Assembly: GCA_009746045.1 (NCBI GenBank)
Contig: RPFO01000436.1
Location: 606,001-670,000, forward strand
Direction: 5' to 3'
DNA length: 64,000 bases
Source: Mesostigma viride
Lineage: Eukaryota > Streptophyta > Mesostigmatophyceae > Mesostigmatales > Mesostigmataceae
In this document: positions 33,358-43,899 of the stretch, one piece after another
How positions within the stretch are numbered: position 1 is the first letter of the stretch
How the letters are laid out: each line of letters starts with the position of its first letter
Notes under the pieces: generated by a model
The model's input: the letters and a program-made list of their open reading frames with translations, nothing else
Databases searched by the model: none
Told to the model about the DNA's origin: nothing
Made by a program: the position numbers and the translations under genes

Positions 33358-33712
33358 GATGACTAGCTAGACCTTTTCAGTGGTTTTCCATTTGCGGGTA
33401 TTTCCTCGTAAATGGTGGGAGAGCGATCGCAGCAATGGTGCTCACCACTAGACACTCCCGGCCAGTTAGGCTCGAAACACACGCCCTGATCAAGCATGCT
33501 GTTTCCGGCCCCACCGTCTAGGTCATCTAGTCGCTCTACACGTAAGCCAGCCATAATTTCAATGCACAAGGATCATACACATTTCCATCACCATTCATCT
33601 TCATCATCCTGAACGACTCGAACACGCGGACAAGATAACGGCAGGCTCGAGCTATGTACCATGGTCCGGATTCTCCCAATTTCTGGCCTGCGCTGGTTGT
33701 CTCCTTGATGTT
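33358..33712 (+). repeat. Dispersed repeat family C, copy 2
   Basis: The longest copy. Its first 165 bp match 5458-5622. The end (ATGGTCCGGATTCTCC, then CTGCGCTGGTTGTCTCCTTG) matches 35636-35690 and, inverted, 32040-32100. Confidence 0.75.
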
Positions 33713-33779
33713 CAAACGGGGCTGGGACCACTAGGTCAGCGCCAACAACTGCTGTGGGTAGGTCATGACATGTTTACCT

Positions 33780-34445
33780 ACCCTTTTAGGAATGTCCTTG
33801 GGGCCAGGCCGGCCAGGTCAGGACATGCCGCCCTGGCTGGCCAAGCCGCTGCATGGGGCCGGCCAGACTGAGGTCGGTGTCTACCCGACTGGTGCGAGCA
33901 AGATGTCCTACGAATGCTATCCTACACTGTCTAATCTCGTCCGGTACAAAGATTCTAATGACCTATGTGTGGAAAACCCTACGTTCAGGGCCTGGCAGAG
34001 CATCCTGGTTACTGTGCTGTTCAGCCGTGTGGCCAGCATGTCCGGGAGCGCCCATGCCTCGGCGCCATAGGTGAGCACCGTGAGGACCAGGACCTTGAGG
34101 AGCATGCGCTTGCGGTGCTCGCCCAGGGCCTTCGAGTGCCAGTAGGTTTTGAGCGACCGATGCCTAGCCCAGGCCAGGTCGATGCGGATGTCCACATCGT
34201 CGGCGGTGTCAGGGAGCATGCTCCCCAGCAGTTTGAAGCGATCACGGAACTCGACCTCCTTCCCGTCTAGCAGCCGCGGCAGCGGCGGGCGACTGGTTGC
34301 CCCAACCACCATCGCCTCCGTTTTGACACTAATCTCCAACCCCACCGCCCGCGCCTCCAAGCCCAGACAGTCCAGCCAGGTCTGAATGTGCTCGGGGCGC
34401 TCGATGAGGGTGGTATCTTCCGCATAAATCGCCACAACCTGGTAA
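33780..34445 (-). mobile_element. LINE reverse transcriptase fragment
   Basis: The minus-strand frame holds the RT catalytic region (IYAEDTTLIE, the YxDD position) and the downstream thumb (FKLLGSMLPDTADDVDIRID, LTYGAEAWALPDMLATRLNS), about 45% like the 29.1-29.9 kb LINE. The last codons near 33800 (PGRHVLTW) match too. The 5' part is missing. Confidence 0.7.
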
Positions 34446-34899
34446 TTACAACGTGCATTGAGAAAGTATCAAGTGACTTTGGCGGGAAATTTTTCACTCG
34501 CGCGCGCGTAACGAGATATGGCTGCCAACGTGCCAGCAGTTGCTGGCTGACCTATTGGTCCCAGCCCAGTTTGAACACCGCATTTCCTCCCTCTAGCTTG
34601 TTTGGACTGCTATGCAGAGCCCCACACACACACACAGGAGGAATGGGCGCTTTGCTGAGTAGAGTGGTTAGGATTTTCAAGATTAAAGCTTAGAGTCAGC
34701 TTCGCGGCCTCGCTCACCTCCATCCATCAACCATGGAAATACGTGCTACATGATCTCCCCACAGAGTCATTTTATAATTTAGCTCCCGGAGCCTGAGGCT
34801 TTCTAGGAGGCATACCCAGGGTTCACTCATAACCCCCATCCCCGGCCGGCCATCTAGTGACTAGATTAATTAACTACAATTGGTTCATGCCTAGCGCCC

Positions 34900-35225
34900 C
34901 GAGCTCTGACCGCACGGCTCCACACTAGTGACGATGTGTTTGACAATGCTCAGGATGCCCATTACATTTTTAGCCCAGGGATCCGCCACGTGTCCGCCTA
35001 CCTCAAGTCTTCTTGCACCCACACTGGATGCCAGGGATGTCCTCTGGACAGAACTCGTAGTCTGTGATTGCACCTGTGGGCTGCCTTCTTGGCAGTGGAT
35101 GATGATGGATCGGTGTCTCTGCCGTCGTTGCTGTGTAGCAACCAGGGATTAAAAACACTTTAGCTGTGTATTATTGTGCTCCGTGGCTCCACACCGGGAG
35201 CGCGTGTAATTTTATAAATTGTTGA
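34900..35225 (+). mobile_element. Family B-like element, diverged
   Basis: Ends in GGGATTAAAAACACTTTAGC, GTGCTCCGTGGCTCCACACC and GGGAGCGCGTGTAATTTTAT, the family B 3' pattern with a changed loop. The 5' limit is not clear. Confidence 0.45.
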
Positions 35226-35329
35226 ATCCCAAAACTTCCTACTGCCACTCAAGGTGGGTTACTGCAAAACCATTGCTATGACTGCACTTTCGGATCTACG
35301 GGAGCAGTCAAGGGGCATGAGCACCACAC

Positions 35330-35690
35330 AAAAATATACAAACCTCGTACAAATAGCAGGAGAGCGATCGCAGCTGTGGTGCTTACAGCTAAACACTTCT
35401 GGCCGCTAGGAGCAAACTACTGATCACGGCTTTTTCTATCACAAAACCATCCAGGTCTCACACTGTACGTTGGCCAGCCATAATTGTAACGTGCACGGCT
35501 ATGCATTTCCACCTCTGGACATCCATTTCCGGCATCCTGATTGAGTCAACAAACGCAGATAAATAACTGATGATATGTGCTCCCGTCGGGGAGTCACGGA
35601 ACAGACGCAGATAAGGCAATTGTAGGCTCAAGCTTCCATGGTCCGGATTCTCCGGATTTCTGGTTTGCGCTGGATGTCTCATCGGTATAT
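35330..35690 (+). repeat. Dispersed repeat family C, copy 3, with a 42 bp insertion
   Basis: Diverged copy of 33410-33712. It is interrupted at 35563-35604 by a minute family B insertion with a 10 bp duplication. Confidence 0.65.
35563..35604 (-). mobile_element. 42 bp family B insertion: stem-loop and tail only
   Basis: ACGCAGATAA is repeated at 35553-35562 and 35605-35614. The 42 bp between hold GTGCTCCCGTCGGGGAGTCA, the family B 3' stem-loop read on the minus strand, plus a short AT-rich tail. Confidence 0.75.
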
Positions 35691-35840
35691 ACAACTATAC
35701 AACACCCAGGAAAAAAAGGCCACCACTTTCCGCGATCGCATCCTCAACTGACCTAAAACAACCTTGCTAGATCCCTGCTTGCTCGAACTCGGAGCGAAGA
35801 CCTGGGTTCCAGCACAAACCAGCGCCACGCTCTAGAGTAA

Positions 35841-38280
35841 TTAGATACGGAATGGCCCCACCGCCTTCTCCGACGCCTCCCACAGCATCTGCTTGGACGC
35901 AGCATCCGTGCAGAGCGCCTCTGGCTCAAACCGCTTGGCAGGGCCATACGTGCCATCACCCATGAGCCAGCCCAGCATGCCCTTGTGCGCAGGCCCGAAC
36001 AGGTCCCCCCCCTTGACGTCCTTGCCCAGCATGCACTGAATCAGCGGGAGCGCACCATCCTCGGCAGACTGCGCAAACCGCATGAGCATGCTCAGCCCCG
36101 CGCCCATGCCTGCCTCAGCGGTGGTGGCCTGCAGGTTGGACGCAGCAAACCCAGGGTGGGCCATGAGCGCCAGGATGCCCTTCTTGCCCGCCGTGTCCAG
36201 CTTGTCTTGAAGCGCGAGCGTGAAGACGGCATTGGCCAGCTTGGTCTGGTGGTACCTGTTCCCATGGGGGCACAAGGGCACAGGGGCAAGGGCCACAGGT
36301 TCACAGGTTCACAGGGGCAAAGGGTTTAAGGGTTTAAGGGTCCAAGGGTCCAAGAATCCAAGAGTCCAAGAGTCCAAGAGTCCAAGGGTCCAAGGGTCCA
36401 ATGGTCCAAGAGTCCAAGGGTCCAAGGGTCCAAGGGTCCAAGGGTCCAAGGGTCCAAGGGTCCAAGGGTCCAAGGGTCCAAGGGTCCAAGGGTCCAAGGG
36501 TCCAAGGGTCCAAGGGTCCAAGGGTCCAAGGGTCCAAGGGTCCAAGGGCACCCACATGTAGGCAACGTGGCAAAGGAGGTGAGATGGAATGGTAGGGGAG
36601 GTGGGAGGGGTGCGAGGACACCTGTGTGGGGAGAGGAGTGCAGGTGAGGTGGATAGGAGGTTGGGGGCCGGGGGGGGGGGGGCGGGGAAGGAATTGAGTG
36701 GTGGGTGGTGGGTGGTGGTTGGTGGTTGGTGGTTGGTGGTTGGTGGTTGGTGGTTGGTGGTTGGTGGTTGGTGGTTGGTGGTTGGTGGTTGGTGGTTGGT
36801 GGTTGGTGGTTGGTGGTTGGTGGTTGGTGGTTGGTGGTTGGTGGTTGGTGGTTGGTGATTGGTGGTTGGTGGTTGGTGGTTGGTGGTTGGTGGTTGGTGG
36901 TTGGTGGTTGGTGGTTGGTGGTTGGTGGTTGGTGGTTGGTGGTTGGTGGTTGGTGGTTGGTGGTTGGTGGTTGGTGGTTGGTGGTTGGTGGTTGGTGGTT
37001 GGTGGTTGGTGGTTGGTGGTTGGTGGTTGGTGGTTGGTGGTTGGTGGTTGGTGGTTGGTGGTTGGTGGTTGGTGGGTGGTGGGTGGTGGGTGGTGGGTGG
37101 TGGGTGGTGGGTGGTGGGTGGTGAAATGGGAAAAAAGGGGGATGGGGGGTGCGGATTGGCGGAAATGGGGAGAAAGGGTCGGGCGGGCGGGGGGGGGGGG
37201 GGTATCATAAGGCCACAGGCCCACAGTACGAAGGACGATTCAGAGGAGCGAATTGGGCAGGAGGTAGGATGCATGTGTGGCTTGCAGCATTTCGGTGCTA
37301 TTTATGGGATCACGTGGGCACGTGTGCTGCTAACACAGTGAAAAACTTCAAAGTAAATCGGTAACATGTGCTTTGTAACATGTGTGTGGGGCGTGAGGAG
37401 AGATTGAGAGGGAGGAGTCTGTGACATGGAGCATGATGAGTGGCAAACCATAGATTAGGGCTAGCCTTTGGCAGCTTTTGCCTCATCAAAAGGATGTGGT
37501 GACTGGTGAGATTAGCTATGGATGGAAGTTTGGCCGTGATGAGCAATAAGATAGACTGTGAAACACTTAGCCAAATTCTGGTACATAACTATGCTGCTTC
37601 GCACTGGCACTATCCCTGTGAACACCACTGGGGAGGATCACCAGCCGAGGGTGTGTAGAAGTAGAAGTCAGTGCACACCTCTCCCACCGCGCGCCGTATC
37701 CGCCAAGCTCCTTTCCCTTTGTCTTCGCCAAGTGCTTGGCGTCCAACCGGGTGCCTGGGGTCTTCCTGGCGATGCTGGTATGGTTTACGACCCTGGCCTG
37801 CCCATTCCGCGCCGCGGCCTTTTCCAGGCTTCCAAAGAGCAGGCTCGTCAGCAGGAAATGACTCAGGTGGTTGGTCTGCATCTGCACGTCGTACCCGTCC
37901 TTGGTGGCGTCATCAGGCAATGCCATAATGCCAGCATTATTCAACAACACGTCGACACCCTCCTTCTCGGTCAATTTTGCCACCTCCGCCGCGGCCGCGC
38001 GCACGCTTTCAAAGCTCTGCAGATCACAATTGATATGGACAGGCTTTGGACCAACCGCGGCCTGGCGCAGCACGTTCAAGGCGTCATCTGCACGCTTAGA
38101 TGGCCTATTCAGCGCGAAAACCCTCGCGCCTTTGGAAGCTGCCAGCTTTGCGGTCACCAGACCAAGTCCAGTAGTTGTCCCTGTGATTACAACCGTCTTG
38201 CCGCTCATCTCGGGCAGCTTCTTAGTTTCTTCGGTAAAATAAACGCTTTTTACGTCGGGAATGGAGTATTTGCCACCCAT
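35841..38280 (-). CDS. Short-chain dehydrogenase/reductase (classical SDR), two exons
   Basis: Exon 1 is 38280-37679 (ATG at 38280) and exon 2 is 36255-35841. The intron is GT-AG with phase 2, giving 338 residues. The enzyme should be an NAD(P)(H)-dependent oxidoreductase of the retinol dehydrogenase / protochlorophyllide reductase-like group; the substrate cannot be told. Seen are the Rossmann motif TGTTTGLG at about residues 34-41, NNAG at about 116, the catalytic Ser in VVNHTSIARK, and the YHQTK (YxxxK) pair formed right across the splice, followed by HPGFAASNL. The length is normal for the family. It stands alone between repeat-rich stretches. The 1.4 kb intron is filled by two extreme minisatellites. 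Confidence 0.9.
36330..36548. repeat. 8 bp minisatellite CCAAGGGT
   Basis: About 27 units of CCAAGGGT with a few variants (CCAAGAGT, CCAATGGT) at the left end, inside the SDR intron. It is open in all frames, so long artefact reading frames cross it. Confidence 0.95.
36704..37125. repeat. 7 bp minisatellite GGTGGTT
   Basis: About 50 units of GGTGGTT with a single GGTGATT variant, then about seven units of GGTGGGT, inside the SDR intron. It is strongly G-rich on one strand and C/A-rich on the other, so it is likely to form G-quadruplexes. Confidence 0.95.
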
Positions 38281-38930
38281 TTTATCCTGGGTAAACGAGG
38301 CCCTCTATCGACTGTATCTGTGCACCAAGCTTGCAAAAACCTCAGTACCCAACACGATAAGCGGAACGTTGTGAATTCAATGTGGGTTTGGTGTAAGTGA
38401 AGGGAGATAATCGGGGAGATCCGGGAAGGGAATCGTTTTCAGTCCCGCAAATGGTTCGTTGCATAAAAAGAATAACGGAACTTGCAGGAAGTGGTCACGT
38501 CCCCGTGACCACTTCGGTGCGCAGTGCGCACGTTGGTCTAGAGTCTCTAGATCTATCAGTGGACCAAACGGCGCGTCAGTGCGCCACGCATGCTATGCGG
38601 TGAGATCGAGTCCTCCACAGTATCAGCGCGGCGCCCCGATCTTGATACTCCTGTTGTTGTTGTTGCCGATCTTGATACTGCTACTACTCCCTCACAAAAC
38701 ACATCACCAAATCTCTGCTGCCCATGTGCGGCGTGGGCGACAACAACAACCGCAACAACAAGCTCATCAGCCATTAAACACATAAGCTCATAAGCTCATC
38801 TCTGCTGCGGCCCATGTGCGGCGTGGGCAACAACAACAACAACAAGCTCATCAGCCATGGGGCTGCTCGAAACATAAATATCAGGGTATAATATACTAGG
38901 GGTTTGGACGTGGCTCATTAACCCTTAAAC
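38281..38930. other. Upstream region of the SDR gene
   Basis: No gene seen. It holds two CAACAACAACAA runs with AAGCTCATCAGCCAT (38735-38775 and 38825-38860), which are copies of one another. The SDR promoter should be here, but no clear TATA box was found. Confidence 0.4.
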
Positions 38931-38939
38931 TGTACTGGG

Positions 38940-41226
38940 TCCGTTTTCGTGGCGCCGGTTGAACTCACCGGCCACCCGACCGCGCCACTCTAACGGACTG
39001 AGTTTTGTTACGTCCTAAACTTCTACCACCACCTCTACCTCTACCCGGCCTAACCCAACCTAAATTAGTCAGGCCACCTCTACTCAATCCCCTAGCGAAA
39101 GACGAACGAGACGGAGCAGATCTCAATGCATTCACGTATGTATTATTGTAATACGCCATAAGCCATTTACACGAACCCGTTTACTCCAGGAATAGAGGAA
39201 GGAAACACAACTACACTGCCGTGACCCAAGCTAATATGTGTTAATTCATTTAACACACGCCGAGTGCAAACGCGAGGGGTAGAACGTGCATAAATGATCA
39301 CCAACGGTCCAGCATGCTCGGGCCGACCTGGCCCTCGCCTACAAATGTACAGATGCACGCTGGTCCACTACATTCTGCCCGAAGGATAAGAACCACTAGT
39401 AAAGTACGCGGCGCGACGCCCAAAAGCATCCAATGCACCACAGTACTGTCACGAGGACAACAGTGTCCCAGTACAAACTACACGTAACCTAGGAACGACC
39501 GAGGCAAAGGACCTAATTTACGTCCGTAACTACGACGAATTGTTACGCGACGTAACACCTCCCCCCCCACAAAGGTAGGGAGCCCTCTCCCTACGCACAG
39601 GGAGGAAACCAAGGGGTAGGAAGAACCTAATGCACCCAGCACACACCAACACAATCGACAGGCCATCCAAGATACAAAGCACCAACATGTTAACTCGGTT
39701 CCACCCCGAGTGGTGTAGGGTTAACCAGCACCAAGCCTGGTGGGAGGATCCCCTAACTGCCTGGCACAGAGGCCTTGCCGGGAGGGACGGCACTGGGCAG
39801 GACACACAGAGTAAACAAATCAGTACCAAGGACCAAGAACGACCAATCAACTGGCCAGAATATGAGGGCGACTCTATATACTGGAGGGACAACACCCTCA
39901 GGTCGGGCCTAAGGCCCTCTATCTAGTTGCCATCAGTCTGGTAAGTGCCACGCGAGGCCAGAAGAACATCCAGATACGCATGGTAGTGGGCCACGTCGTC
40001 GGCATTATCATGCCTATCTACAGTGAGGAAAACATCGGCCCACACGCCATCAGGAAAAAGGCCCAGAAAGGCCCAGTAATACCTATGCTGCGTAAGGACT
40101 ACCTGGCCACGGGCCCAGTCCATGAAGCCACAGGCAAAGAGGCGTAGGAGGCGTAGGAGCCGCAACTGCAGACGAAACCACAGCGACCGAGGGCTCGCAC
40201 TGGGGCGCAGGCGAAGCCGTAGTTGCCGAGGCAACAGGAGGGGTAGTAGGTGGCACAGCAGCAACAGACGCCCCACCTGGCGCGGCTGGAGCAGGCGACT
40301 GGGACGCCATGAAGGCCCCGAATGCCGAGGCCAGGGACTGGATCTGGGCCTGCATTGCAGACACAGTAGCCGCAACTTAGGTGGTCAGGCTCGCGATCCG
40401 AGCCCGGAGGGGTAGGCTCCGCCGACACGCGCTGGGTCGACCGTGGTGAAGACGGGACAGGGGAAGGAGCCGACACGGAGGAGGAGGACGCTGCGACTGA
40501 GGCCGAATACTCCGGCGTATACTGCGTCTCTACCGGTGCATCCACAGGAGAAGGATCGCCATGTGCTAACATCCCCGCCGACTGATCCGCAATCTCCATA
40601 AATTGAACCGCCCGTAGGAGGTCGCAGGGGTGTTCATCTACCTCGGCCTCGCCCTCGACCGGAAGCCAAGGGAAAACCTCCCGGAGGCAGGAGCGGCCCA
40701 CAGGGGTAGACAGGTAAGAGAAAACCCTAGGGCACTGAAGAATGGCGTCTATTTGCCCCAAGGCAGGGCAGCGGGAACCACACTCCAAAAGACAGTGCCC
40801 AGCGTCGTCAAACCCATGAACATTGAACAACCAGCTGCTGCGGTTCATTGGGGTCTGGCCCGAACCAAGAGACCCCAAAGAGGGCGGCCCGGACCAAGGC
40901 CGCATGATGAGCCTGAAGGGCAGGATGAAATGGGCCACCCGGATAACTGGAACGGGAAACCCACCGGCCCAGAAGGGCCTCATAGTAGAACTCTGGATCA
41001 GGGGTAGGCGGCAAGGTCTCCGTCGGAGGGGTAGGTTCCGCCATGATGGCTGCGGAGGGGAAGGGACAACCAACCACCCATCGACAGCAGGCATAATATA
41101 AGGGAGGGGCAGGTCGACAGCTAGAGCTGGTGCAGGTTTTTGTAGTCCTGCAACAAGCGGCTACAACCATCTAACTCGCTCTCCGTGTACCATACTTTAT
41201 CTACCTCGCTACGAGCATACATCCGG
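38940..41226 (-). mobile_element. Unresolved element on the minus strand
   Basis: Minus-strand coding signs start at about 41045 (MAEPTPPTETLPPTPDPEFY, then LGRWVSRSSYPGGPFHPALQ). A stretch near 40560-40830 follows (DDAGHCLLECGSRCPALGQI), then a Pro/Ala/Ser-rich tail to about 39930. 39600-39930 holds a TATATAGAG motif. It directly abuts the truncated left end of the Copia-like element, so it may have replaced or entered its 5' part. The Cys/His stretch loosely resembles the end of LINE RT proteins. The family is unknown. Confidence 0.3.
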
Positions 41227-41939
41227 CTAGTGCACCTATGGTTACAAAAGGCAGAAGTGGACCCTACCACCCTGTCAGTCATACTGGCAGGTCTGAAGGA
41301 TAAGTGGGAGGACTTCAGGAAAGCAATGGCTTATGTGCAGCAGTGCCTAGAGCCATTTGCTGCTGCAGCCAAGGATGTAAAGGTGAAGCAGGTTAAGGGG
41401 GAGGAGGCCTCAGGTACGGGGCTCTCTAAAAAGCAGATGCAGTCGCTGGTGGCCCAGGTAAAGGCGGTGTTTGGGGGGGATAAAAACAAAAACAATAAAA
41501 GTGGGGGAGGTGGAAACAAGGGGGGGGGGAAGAATAATAACAACAAAAACAGAAAACAAAGTGGGGGAGCTAGCAAGCCAGGGGGTGCTAAGCCAGCAGG
41601 GGGGGACAAGAGGTTGCCTCATGACCCCACCAAACATTGCACTAGGTGCCTTTGTAAGGGCCGGGCACCTAAAGGATGATTGCTGGAAGGGCAAACCCGA
41701 CTATGGTTCTGACGTGGATGTTTGTCCTGGATGTTGGAAAACACGTCACCCCATTGCAGCAGGAGCGCGCTGCACGGCTCCCAGGCACAACAAGAACACG
41801 CCAGGGCGCTACAACCGCGCGGGGGCAGCAGACCAGGGAGACACCTGTAAGCTACCCTCACCATTTTTCACAAATGGTTTCCTGTTACCTTCTGTCTGCC
41901 AAGTGTTGCCTGAGTGTGAGGATGTGGATTGGGATGTGG

Positions 41940-43000
41940 CATATGATATGACACTGTCACACATGATGCGTGACCCCACCATAGCTTCCCTTAGTGCAGC
42001 AGCAGAAAAGGTAATCACGTATGGTGCTCTAGCAGAGCAACTGCACAAGGTTATGGGCCATGAGGCTGTGGCTGAAAGGCTAGCCAATAAAATACAAGGC
42101 CATGATCTGGAACAGATGTGCAGGCACGTACGTAAGCACTGTGAGCAATGTCAGCTATATGCTCCTAAGCCCAGAAAATGGCATGTGGCCACACCACCAC
42201 TGGCTAGAGGCAAACTGGTTGGGGATGTTATACACGTGGTGAAGGACACGGTATACTACCTAGTCATAAAGGATGCCTGGTCAAGGTTTGTGGTAGTGGA
42301 GCCTCTGCCTGGGATGGATAAAGAGCAGCTGCACAGAGCTTTACAGATAGCCTTGGCACGTTTTCACCCCATTGAAAAAGTAATGCTGGATCAGCAGTTT
42401 CTCTGCATCCAGGACAGGAATGATCTGCCCAAGATAGAAGTGTCTGGGGCTCAAGATCATGAACGTCAGGGGTTAGTAGAACGTACCATGAGAGCCATCA
42501 GGGATGTGATAAGAAAAATGCCATCCAGGTTGGCTGACTCTGGTAGCTATGCTGACAGGGCATCTTGGGCAGCAGGGGTGACTACCCAGCTAAACGCCAA
42601 ACCAATAATGTCCTCACCTTTTGGGGAAATCACCCCAACTGGCCTTCAGTCAGGCAGCTATGCTTCAGAGGTACACACTCACTACAACACACAAAGGCAG
42701 CACTTAGCCAAGTTGCTGGCAAAGAAAGACAAAAATAATGCCAGGCCTGTGTTTGAAGTGGGGGACCATGTGTTGTTTTTCAGAGAGGGTGACAGAGGAA
42801 GAGCACACTCTGCCAGATGGCACGGTCCAGCTGTAGTCACTAAAATTCATGAAGAAGGGACTGCAGTCACTATACAACATGACAGAGAGCGTGTGGTCAG
42901 CAAGCATAGACTCAAGCTTTATTACCCACCACTGGCAGACGTGTCAGGGGTAGAATTCTTGGACATGGATTCAGAGCAGGAGTCTGGTGGATTGATCTCA
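41940..43000 (+). pseudogene. Integrase part of the Copia-like fossil
   Basis: The zinc-binding region is seen as HKVMGHEA followed by CRHVRKHCEQCQLYAPK. The core is seen in VIKDAWSRFVVVEPLPGMDK and QGLVERTMRAIRDVIRK. The C-terminal part is FEVGDHVLFFREGDRGRAHS, RWHGPAVVTKI. Integrases of this kind join element DNA to host DNA. Confidence 0.7.
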
Positions 43001-43227
43001 CCCAATGAATTGGCTAGGGACGTCATTGATGCAAGCGCTAGTACCACAATAGAAGCTCCTGTATTCCTCAGTAGTGCAGCCCCACTACAACCCAATAGTC
43101 CACCTGGGCAGGAGGAAAGTGCACAGGGTGAGCAGCAGGTAGCCCCTCCCTCACACCTGGAGGAGTCACTGAAGAGAGAGCAGATCCTGTCGTTCCCAGG
43201 AAGTCATTTGCTGAGATTCTTAAGGCC

Positions 43228-43623
43228 TTGCACAAGGCACACAACACTAAAGCAGTTGTGGCAACAGGTACAGCACAAGTCAATGCTGTAGGGGATGTAG
43301 GTCAAGATCATAGTATTTTGGCTGTAGATACCCAAGCACAGGTGAGTATCATCAGTGCAGCAGCTGTATCTGGTCTGAAAATGAAGGCCTCGCCATGGGC
43401 TAGAGTGTCAGATTTTTCAGGCAAAACCAAAATGCAGGTCAAAGGTCAGGTGAGCATTCAAATCTTGGGTATGCCCACTCCATTTCATGTGGTTGAGGGT
43501 TACTCAGGGAATGCCCTGTTAGGGGAACCTTTTGTATCTTACCCTGGTGTTGTCATCTCAGCTGGGAGGTTGAGTGTGGCAGGGGTAGGACAGGTACCTC
43601 TAGATCATTTAAAATCCCTTTGA
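43228..43623 (+). pseudogene. Aspartic protease-like part of the Copia-like fossil
   Basis: ILAVDTQAQVSIISAAAV is a retropepsin-like active-site region and ALLGEPFVSYPGVVIS matches the second conserved strand. In Copia elements the protease normally precedes integrase; here it follows it. Confidence 0.5.
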
Positions 43624-43899
43624 GCCAGATTAGCACTGGGTTGGATGCTGCCATCAATGCAGTTAAGCCCAAGTACCTCCCAGGTCAGGAACCATGTGTG
43701 GTTAAGACCTCATACACTCTCAAAAGCTACACCCTTCAGCGTTTGGGCTTGGTAGATGGGATGTTGCATCCATGTCTCCCCTGTCCTATGATGATATTGT
43801 ACGGGACTGCCAGACGCAGATTGGGTTTCTTAAGTGGCTGGAGGCTTTTACCAAAGCCAGGGAGGAGTGGGTTGCTCCAGATGCACGTAGTCCCACTCA

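Noticed and set aside
36704-37125. Interstitial telomere repeat
   Set aside because: GGTGGTT is not the TTTAGGG-type or TTTTAGGG-type telomere unit of green algae and lies in an intron.
36309-37274. Long open frames on both strands in the SDR intron (NHQPPTT and WTLGPLD repeats)
   Set aside because: Artefacts of the 7 and 8 bp minisatellites, which lack stops in all frames.
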